A DNA stretch of 5,371 bases from Candidatus Borrarchaeota archaeon (GTDB lineage: Archaea; Asgardarchaeota; Sifarchaeia; Borrarchaeales; Borrarchaeaceae): assembly GCA_016840645.1 (NCBI GenBank), contig JAEORY010000311.1, positions 1 through 5,371 on the forward strand. The letters are read 5' to 3'. Each line of letters begins with the position of its first letter. Positions within the stretch are counted from its first letter, which is position 1. The notes beneath the pieces were generated by a model. It had not been told where the DNA came from. It saw only the letters and a list, made by a program, of their open reading frames with translations, and searched no databases. A program made the translations under genes and the position numbers. Positions 1-4,314 of the stretch are shown here, one piece after another.

Positions 1-464
1 TTGACGACGAAAAGTTCATCATCGGACATAGTCAGCAGTTTTTTCAGCATATCTTGTCTAGCATTTCGTAATACGGCGTTTTCTTCTTCAGTCAAAGGTA
101 TGTTCTGATTCTGTTTTCGCAATATCTCACGTCTCTGTTCTGATTCCTCTTGAAAAACATCTGCTTTAAGTTCGATTCTTATTTGTTTCCCAGAGTTTCG
201 TTCTATGAACGTATAGGCATGAAGACCGTGATCTTGAAACACCAGATTTCCTTTACCAAAAGTCGTACCATTTATGTACTGGATTGCGTCGACTGCGCAA
301 GTATTATTCTCCACGATTGCTACTAGTTCTTCATCCTCACTACGATCAAGTCCAAGTTCCTTTCTGGCTAATATTGCGATTCTATATCCTATAACAACTC
401 CAGGACAAAAGTGTCCATGAAATTCAACTGCATTTTTCAATTCCAAGGGGATTTCTTCTTGCAT
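1..464 (-). CDS. FmdE-family (formylmethanofuran dehydrogenase subunit E-like) metal-binding protein, 3' end outside window
   Basis: The minus-strand frame starting with ATG at 464 stays open for 154 codons to the window edge, so the C-terminus is missing. The N-terminal part carries the FmdE-family signature: FHGHFCPG at residues 15-22 with H16, H18 and C20, then G26/R28, then TCAVDAIQ at 55-62 with C56 and D59, then GTTFGKGNL at 66-74 and a DHGLHAYTF stretch at 78-86. These Cys/His residues are the expected metal ligands. A charged, probably helical segment follows (about 100-148), ending in DELF, which resembles the usual end of the core; some relatives then carry a C-terminal zinc ribbon that would lie outside the window. 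The start is supported by a clear GAGG ribosome binding site at 472-475, seven bases upstream. Family members occur beside formylmethanofuran dehydrogenase but are often stand-alone proteins of unknown role in archaea and anaerobic bacteria. No other methanofuran gene is visible here, so I call the family and not the complex subunit. It was probably the downstream gene of an operon with the disrupted fragment at 855-1007. Confidence 0.85.
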   Translation of the reverse strand, partial: MQEEIPLELKNAVEFHGHFCPGVVIGYRIAILARKELGLDRSEDEELVAIVENNTCAVDAIQYINGTTFGKGNLVFQDHGLHAYTFIERNSGKQIRIELKADVFQEESEQRREILRKQNQNIPLTEEENAVLRNARQDMLKKLLTMSDDELFVV

Positions 465-471
465 AATATTT

Positions 472-475
472 CCTC
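472..475 (-). promoter_or_regulatory. Ribosome binding site of the FmdE-family gene
   Basis: GAGG on the minus strand lies seven bases before the ATG at 464, in the context TTTGAGGAAATATT. It fixes the start codon. It lies outside the mobile element, so the element did not damage translation initiation of this gene. Confidence 0.75.
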
Positions 476-530
476 AAAGGTTTTCTTTGGGTTTTGCTTT
501 TTGTTGAATTGCTAGATTATATGTGAACTA

Positions 531-550
531 CCACCCAACAAGTTAGGTGG
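531..550 (+). repeat. Left subterminal imperfect palindrome of the IS605-like element
   Basis: CCACCCAACAAGTTAGGTGG folds as five base pairs, one C/A mismatch and three base pairs around an AA turn. In the IS200/IS605 superfamily such a hairpin is the structure that TnpA recognises on single-stranded DNA. It starts 10 nt inside the proposed left end. Confidence 0.75.
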
Positions 551-579
551 CTTCTGTCCTCCTAGACTGTTCTGCTTAG

Positions 580-690
580 CCAACACGGTTGGTTACATTA
601 AGCCTAGTCATCGACAGTTCGGGCTGGTCCACGGCAGCCCCCGTCCCTCAAGGGACACTTGAGGTCCGACAGTACCCTCATCGGTACTGT
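580..690 (+). repeat. Series of perfect stem-loops inside the element
   Basis: Four perfect short inverted repeats follow one another: CCAAC/GTTGG (580-584 with 588-592), GGGCTG/CAGCCC (621-626 with 635-640), CCTCAAG/CTTGAGG (646-652 with 658-664) and ACAGTACC/GGTACTGT (669-676 with 683-690). Loops are 3 to 8 nt. Such a dense run argues that this part acts as a structured RNA or single-stranded DNA and not as protein-coding sequence. Confidence 0.7.
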
Positions 691-854
691 GTCTTGTGTA
701 CGCTCCCAACGCCAAGCCAGACACCTCGGCATACTGCACACTGAGATGGTAGCTAACTGCTATTTAAGTGTTAGGGAGAACGGTGTGAAAGTGAAACCCT
801 CTACCGCAATTCATCCCCCCAACACGTTGAGGGGTCTTCTTGCGAATTGGTTAT
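691..854 (+). ncRNA. Candidate omegaRNA-like (TnpB guide scaffold) remnant
   Basis: In autonomous IS200/IS605 elements the right end is transcribed as omegaRNA, the structured RNA that TnpB uses with a guide copied from the flanking DNA. Here the right end keeps that position and has a potential H-type pseudoknot: AGGG (773-776) can pair with CCCT (797-800), while CGGT (781-784) can pair with ACCG (803-806), the two stems crossing. The right palindrome and TCTTCTTGCG follow. The pairing is visible in the sequence, but each stem is only about four base pairs. That this is an omegaRNA is inference, the 5' boundary is a guess and transcription is unknown. If it is functional, a TnpB encoded elsewhere would be needed. 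Confidence 0.35.
815..834 (+). repeat. Right subterminal imperfect palindrome of the IS605-like element
   Basis: CCCCCCAACACGTTGAGGGG folds as four base pairs, a C/A mismatch, then CAAC/GTTG around an AC turn. It has the same length, mismatch type and AAC..GTT core as the left palindrome, which ties the two ends into one element. It ends 20 nt before the proposed right end. Confidence 0.75.
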
Positions 855-969
855 AAATTCTTGTTCTTTATTATTTTCAGTTAAGGCAATTACTTCGTCA
901 AACATTTCATTTGCTGTTTCTTTCTTCCCAATTCGACGGTTTATCTCTGCCATTAAACATCCAAAATAA

Positions 970-976
970 TTTAAAA
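970..976 (+). promoter_or_regulatory. Possible TATA-like box of the phosphorylase gene
   Basis: TTTAAAA is preceded by an A-rich stretch (CCAAAATAA) and lies about 25 bases before the GAGGTG ribosome binding site. Archaeal spacing would place transcription start near 998 and give a leader of about 12 nt. The region is generally AT-rich, so this is a weak call. Confidence 0.3.
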
Positions 977-998
977 CCATAAACATTTTATGGACTAT

Positions 999-1005
999 GA
1001 GGTGG
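999..1005 (+). promoter_or_regulatory. Ribosome binding site deciding the start of the YHS-phosphorylase
   Basis: GAGGTGG is complementary over GAGGTG to the CACCTC of the archaeal 16S rRNA tail and lies four bases before the ATG at 1010. It supports translation from the start that includes the N-terminal YHS domain, so the fusion is not an artefact of choosing an upstream ATG. Confidence 0.7.
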
Positions 1006-1009
1006 TTTC

Positions 1010-2782
1010 ATGGTTATAAGAGATCCATTCTGTGGAATGCCTGTAGATCCCGAAAAATCAAAATTCAAGATTGAGATTTGGGGGAAAGTTTATTACTTCT
1101 GTAACGAACGTTGTATGCACGGTTTTCTAGAAGCACCCAGGATCGCATATTTTTCGATGGAAATCGGTATAAAAAGCGAAATCCCGACTTATAGTGGGGG
1201 CTTAGGAGTTTTAGCGGGAGATACAATACGTTCCAGTGCTGATTTAAAAATACCCTTAGTTGCAGTTACACTAGTTAGTAGGAAAGGATATTTAAAACAA
1301 AAGATAACGGAAAAAGGAGAACAGATAGAATCTTCCGATGAGTGGGACCCTTCAAAATTTATGAGTTTACTGCCAGTTGATGTAAAGGTGCGAATCCAAG
1401 AGAGAGATGTTGGAATTAAGGCTTGGCTTTATGAGCATCAAAGTCTGACGGGCGGTATAGTCCCGATAGTGTTCCTTGACACGGATATTGAGCAAAATAC
1501 TCCTGAAGACAGAGCAATTACGGACTATCTTTACGGAGGTGACTATAAATACCGGTTAAAACAGGAGATCGTCCTGGGAATTGGTGGCATAAAGATACTT
1601 GAAGCACTAAATTTAAACATAAAGAAATATCATATGAACGAGGGTCATTCAAGCCTTCTCACTTTGGAATTGTTAAGAAATAATGGGATGAACCCTGATA
1701 AGGTAAGAAATCAATGCGCTTTTACCACTCATACACCAGTTGAATCTGCATTTGATAAATTCTCTTATGATACCGTTCAAGAATTATTGGAAAACGAATA
1801 TCCATTAGAAATTCTGAAGGAATTTGGGGGGCAGGATAGACTTAATATGACTCTTCTGGCTTTAAATCTAAGCCAACATGTAAATGGAGTAACTACAGCC
1901 CACATGAATTATTCGCGAAAGCTTTTTCCTGGATATCATATAAATGCAATAACTAATGGTGTTTACTCATTTATGTGGACTTGCCAGTATTTTAGAAAAC
2001 TGTATGATAAGTATATACCGGGCTGGGCGAACGAGCCTGAACTTCTTGTAAGGGTTGACTCAATCCCAGATGATGAGTTATGGGATGCTCATTTATTAGC
2101 AAAGAAAGATCTTTTCAACTTTTGTAAAGAGAGAACAGGTATAGAACTGGATATTGACACATTGACGATAGGCTTCGCCAGGAGAGCTACAGAGTACAAG
2201 AGAGCCGCATTAATTTTCTCAGATTTGACGCGACTAAAAAACATAAATAAGAGAGGAAAAATAAATTTGATCTTTGCCGGAAAGGCGCATCCGAAGGATT
2301 TGAGTGGTAAAATGCTGATTAAGGAAATCTATAACTACATGACTCAACTGAAAGATGAGATCACTATCGTGTATCTAGAAAATTACAATATAGACATCGC
2401 TACTAAGCTTACCTCTGGAGTTGATGTTTGGTTAAATACGCCTCTACCTCCCTTTGAGGCGTCTGGGACCAGCGGAATGAAAGCTGCACATAATGGCGTA
2501 ATAAACTTTAGTGTGTTAGATGGCTGGTGGATTGAAGGCTGCATTGAAGGAGTTACTGGCTGGTCTATAGGTCCCTCGCCAGATGAAATTATTGGAGATA
2601 AAGAAAGAAAAACCAGAGAACTGGACGCTCTTTATTCCAAGCTAGAATATATAATTATTCATACGTTTTATAAAATGAGAGACGAATGGATGGATCTGAT
2701 GACGAATTCTATAGGAAAGATCGCTTATTACTTTAACAGCCACCGAATGATGCGACGATATGTCACAGAAGCGTATCTGTAG
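1010..2782 (+). CDS. glgP: Alpha-glucan (glycogen) phosphorylase, short form, with N-terminal YHS domain
   Basis: This 590-residue cytoplasmic enzyme should cleave terminal alpha-1,4-linked glucose from glycogen-like polymer with phosphate, giving glucose 1-phosphate through pyridoxal phosphate. Residues about 4-43 form a YHS-type metal-binding module: DPFCGM with C8, then YYFCNERC with C31 and C35. The phosphorylase core begins at once with RIAYFSMEIG (44-53) and GGLG (63-66). Further family motifs are MNEGHS (209-214), TTHTPV, SQHVNGV with H290 in the position of the sugar-binding histidine, RRATEYKR with K397/R398, AGKAHP with K425, and EASGTSGMKAAHNG, whose K491 is the PLP lysine. The core of about 546 residues matches the short archaeal type that lacks the DUF3417 domain found at the N-terminus of roughly 850-residue relatives. 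Here YHS stands in its place. The conserved NGVH reads NGVY (Y319). A strong ribosome binding site supports the ATG. The gene converges on the glycosyltransferase. The enzyme class is firm; the polymer (glycogen, maltodextrin) is not proven. Confidence 0.92.
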   Translation: MVIRDPFCGMPVDPEKSKFKIEIWGKVYYFCNERCMHGFLEAPRIAYFSMEIGIKSEIPTYSGGLGVLAGDTIRSSADLKIPLVAVTLVSRKGYLKQKITEKGEQIESSDEWDPSKFMSLLPVDVKVRIQERDVGIKAWLYEHQSLTGGIVPIVFLDTDIEQNTPEDRAITDYLYGGDYKYRLKQEIVLGIGGIKILEALNLNIKKYHMNEGHSSLLTLELLRNNGMNPDKVRNQCAFTTHTPVESAFDKFSYDTVQELLENEYPLEILKEFGGQDRLNMTLLALNLSQHVNGVTTAHMNYSRKLFPGYHINAITNGVYSFMWTCQYFRKLYDKYIPGWANEPELLVRVDSIPDDELWDAHLLAKKDLFNFCKERTGIELDIDTLTIGFARRATEYKRAALIFSDLTRLKNINKRGKINLIFAGKAHPKDLSGKMLIKEIYNYMTQLKDEITIVYLENYNIDIATKLTSGVDVWLNTPLPPFEASGTSGMKAAHNGVINFSVLDGWWIEGCIEGVTGWSIGPSPDEIIGDKERKTRELDALYSKLEYIIIHTFYKMRDEWMDLMTNSIGKIAYYFNSHRMMRRYVTEAYL

Positions 2783-2788
2783 ATATAT

Positions 2789-2830
2789 CAACTTTTATTT
2801 ATTTTAAGATTTTGAATACCCGAAAAGTTG
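2789..2830. terminator. Possible bidirectional terminator between convergent genes
   Basis: CAACTTTT (2789-2796) and AAAAGTTG (2823-2830) form a perfect 8-bp inverted repeat with a 26-nt AT-rich loop. T-rich tracts suitable for archaeal termination follow the phosphorylase stop (CTTTTATTTATTTT, 2792-2805). The 82-bp gap between the convergent stop codons has room for little else. The hairpin is weak because of its loop length; the T-rich tracts are the better signal. Confidence 0.4.
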
Positions 2831-2864
2831 TTTCTTAGCAACATCAAGTACTTTATTAAGAGTT

Positions 2865-4112
2865 CTATTGAAGATCTTGATATATTCGTAAGGTTTGTTC
2901 GGCTACTTTCTTCCACGTAAAGTACTGCAAAACTCTTCTACGCCCATTTTCACCCCATAATTTCGCGCTCTCACTATCTTTCAATACTTCTTTAACACCC
3001 CAAGCGATGTCAGCGGGGTTCTCGCCGTTCACATGAATTCCATTTTGACTAGGACCCGAAGATATAACCTGCTCTCGGAAGCCGACGACGCCCTGGGCTC
3101 CAACCACAACAGGCTTAGCCATAGCCATAGCCTCTAAGTTAACGATGCCGAAAGGCTCATAAACTGATGGAAAAATACAAACATCAGCAGCAGCATAATG
3201 CAGGATTCTTTCGTCTTCAGGTACAAATTCGAAACGACAAACCAAATTATCAGAAATTCCGAGTCGATTCGCCGTCTCAGTGATATCTTTCTGCTCTTCA
3301 CCCTTACCTAAAATTACCAATTTTGTTAAGGGATATGCCTTTAATATCATTGGCATAGCCTGAATAAGGTTTCTTACGCCTTTAACCCATGTTAGTCGAC
3401 CTAAGAAAAAAAGCATGCGTTCATTTTCTTTGATGTCATATTTGCCTCGAACTTTTTCAATAGCTTCTGGAGTACATTTATTAGGGTTGTAACGCTCTGG
3501 ATCAACACCGTTCCAAGTTACACTTATTTTTGTTTCAGGCCAGCCATGTTGAATAAGGTCCTCCCTCATTGCGTGGCTAACAGTAATTATACGATCTGCG
3601 AACTGAGAAGTCGCTGACTCAAAATGAGAAACTACTTCAGAGCCGTGTCCTCCGCTTCTTCCCCACTCAGTGCTGTGAACATGAAATACAACAGGTATTT
3701 TTGTTTCGTTTTTAATTATGATGCCGGCTATACTGCTTAGCCAGTCATGAACACACACTAAATCAAACTTATAGTCTTCTTTCCTGATTAATTCGTTGAT
3801 GAACTTGGTTGCACTAAGAACATTGTAAATGAAGATATCATTAAAGAACTGGATGTTAGTTCCCCATTTTCTTAAGTCATCGGAGACGAAAATTGGCAAA
3901 ACATTGCTTGCATCAGCAATTATAGGGCGATGGACTTCTACTCCCTTCAAGATCTCTCTCGTCTTTAAATCACCTTTATTGAGCGTAAAAACAGAGACAT
4001 CGTGGCCTAATTCAACAAATTCGTGAGTTATGTATTCTGCATATGTACCCAAACCGCCTACAATTCTCGGTGGATACTCATAAACGAAAAAACCAATTCT
4101 TATTAGATTCAC
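2865..4112 (-). CDS. GT4-type glycosyltransferase, probable glycogen synthase
   Basis: This 415-residue GT-B fold enzyme likely transfers glucose from a nucleotide sugar to the non-reducing end of an alpha-glucan. The N-terminal domain opens with FFVYEYPPRIVGGLGTYAE (8-26), in which GGLG (19-22) is the donor-phosphate loop seen in glycogen synthases and related GT4/GT5 enzymes. HDW (122-124) and FHVHSTEW follow, then TVSHAM, and WNGVDPERYNP (200-210) at the domain boundary. The C-terminal domain has FLGRLTWVKG (236-245) with R239 and K244 in the donor-binding positions, KLVILGKG, and FPSVYEPFGIVNLEAMA with the EX7E pair E319/E327. Length and motif order are complete. The start is GTG, not ATG: the frame upstream meets TAG nine codons earlier with no other start, and conserved family sequence begins within a few residues. 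It converges with glgP and diverges from the mutase, which favours polymer synthesis over lipopolysaccharide or N-glycan work. Donor (ADP-, UDP-glucose) and acceptor cannot be read from the sequence. Confidence 0.85.
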   Translation of the reverse strand: MNLIRIGFFVYEYPPRIVGGLGTYAEYITHEFVELGHDVSVFTLNKGDLKTREILKGVEVHRPIIADASNVLPIFVSDDLRKWGTNIQFFNDIFIYNVLSATKFINELIRKEDYKFDLVCVHDWLSSIAGIIIKNETKIPVVFHVHSTEWGRSGGHGSEVVSHFESATSQFADRIITVSHAMREDLIQHGWPETKISVTWNGVDPERYNPNKCTPEAIEKVRGKYDIKENERMLFFLGRLTWVKGVRNLIQAMPMILKAYPLTKLVILGKGEEQKDITETANRLGISDNLVCRFEFVPEDERILHYAAADVCIFPSVYEPFGIVNLEAMAMAKPVVVGAQGVVGFREQVISSGPSQNGIHVNGENPADIAWGVKEVLKDSESAKLWGENGRRRVLQYFTWKKVAEQTLRIYQDLQ

Positions 4113-4169
4113 CCTCTTACAGTTTTTATACTAGCACATTAAATACACACAGCAACGTAAATATGTCCT

Positions 4170-4178
4170 TATTTATAA
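4170..4178 (-). promoter_or_regulatory. Candidate TATA box of the glycosyltransferase gene
   Basis: On the minus strand TTATAAAT lies about 58 bases before the GTG start. A start site about 25 bases downstream would leave a leader of roughly 35 nt. It fits better than the nearer TATAAAAA (4123-4130), from which transcription would begin after the start codon. Confidence 0.35.
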
Positions 4179-4214
4179 CAGTCTTTGACCGTAAATTACC
4201 AGTCACATTCATTT

Positions 4215-4228
4215 ATGATAGCTAGCAT
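4215..4228. promoter_or_regulatory. Candidate operator palindrome in the divergent promoter region
   Basis: ATGATAGCTAGCAT is a 14-bp palindrome with six of seven pairs matching, centred on TAGCTA. It lies midway between the two divergent TATA-like boxes, where a dimeric regulator could act on both genes. Chance occurrence in AT-rich DNA is possible, and no regulator gene is present. Confidence 0.25.
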
Positions 4229-4262
4229 TTTTCCTTCTTTGTTTGATAATAGTTTTTCTAAC

Positions 4263-4270
4263 AAAATATA
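4263..4270 (+). promoter_or_regulatory. Candidate TATA box of the phosphoglucomutase gene
   Basis: AAAATATA lies about 45 bases before the ATG. Archaeal spacing would start transcription near 4293 and give a leader of about 22 nt that includes the GGTGA ribosome binding site. Confidence 0.35.
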
Positions 4271-4304
4271 GTTAATAATTTTGAAGTTCACTAATCCTTT
4301 AATC

Positions 4305-4309
4305 GGTGA
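4305..4309 (+). promoter_or_regulatory. Ribosome binding site of the phosphoglucomutase gene
   Basis: GGTGA matches the TCACC of the archaeal 16S rRNA tail and lies five bases before the ATG at 4315, which supports that start. Confidence 0.6.
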
Positions 4310-4314
4310 AAATT

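Larger units (their letters stand above)
521..854 (+). mobile_element. Non-autonomous IS200/IS605-type element (palindrome-ended, no transposase or tnpB)
   Basis: This stretch of about 334 bp is visibly richer in G+C than its surroundings and has no convincing coding capacity. Near its left end lies a 20-nt imperfect palindrome (531-550) and near its right end another 20-nt imperfect palindrome of the same design (815-834). Both are followed by a CTTCT motif (551-555 and 836-840). The right-end context (CAATTCATCC, palindrome, TCTTCTTGCG) is of the kind seen at the right end of IS200/IS605 elements with tnpB. Subterminal hairpins rather than terminal inverted repeats are the hallmark of this single-strand-transposing superfamily. 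TTAT occurs just outside the left end (517-520) and at the proposed right end (851-854), consistent with IS605-type cleavage after a short target tetranucleotide without target duplication. I see no TnpA HUH/Tyr motif and no TnpB RuvC or zinc-ribbon motif, so mobility would need enzymes in trans. The exact ends are inferred from the TTAT pair and could be off by a few bases. Confidence 0.7.
801..1007 (-). pseudogene. Truncated TPR-like gene fragment with a chimeric C-terminus from the IS605-like element
   Basis: A minus-strand frame is open from just after TGA (1008-1010) to TAG (801-803). The first ATG in it (986) would give 61 residues. Residues around YFGCLMAEINRRIGKK and MFDEVIAL look like one TPR-type helical hairpin, with a GCLMAEINRRIG pattern reminiscent of the C-terminal repeats of DUF2225-like proteins; that family match is tentative. 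No start with a ribosome binding site is seen, and a TPR hairpin is normally only part of a larger protein, so the N-terminal part seems lost where the phosphorylase leader begins. The last 14 or so residues (after EFIT) are encoded by the mobile element. Joining the flanks at the shared TTAT gives an ending EFII followed by TAG (512-514), so the original stop lay right there, 47 bases before the FmdE-family start. That spacing suggests the two genes once formed an operon. It could instead be a chance frame. Confidence 0.45.
4113..4314. other. Divergent intergenic promoter region between glycosyltransferase and phosphoglucomutase
   Basis: This 202-bp AT-rich gap separates two divergent genes and holds no credible gene of its own. 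It contains TATA-like boxes for each direction (4170-4178 minus, 4263-4270 plus) and an imperfect 14-bp palindrome between them (4215-4228), so it is the likely control region for both storage-polysaccharide genes. Confidence 0.6.

Noticed and set aside
580..690. A tRNA or other housekeeping RNA in the stem-loop-rich region
   Set aside because: The hairpins do not make a cloverleaf with an acceptor stem, and no proper T-loop GTTCGA is present. The position between two IS605-type palindromes explains the structure.
659..856. 65-residue plus-strand open frame inside the IS605-like element, as a possible protein or tnpB remnant
   Set aside because: It has no ribosome binding site, no TnpB RuvC or zinc-ribbon motif and no TnpA motif. 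It overlaps perfect stem-loops and the right palindrome, which better explain the sequence.
4123..4130. TATAAAAA as TATA box of the glycosyltransferase gene (minus strand)
   Set aside because: At normal archaeal spacing transcription would start around 4100, inside the coding region after the GTG codon, and no in-frame alternative start fits the conserved N-terminus. The box at 4170-4178 fits better.
3829..4225. Two plus-strand open frames of about 60-65 residues (3829-4026 and 4043-4225)
   Set aside because: One lies antisense within the glycosyltransferase and the other overlaps its start and the promoter region. Neither has a ribosome binding site or a recognisable motif.
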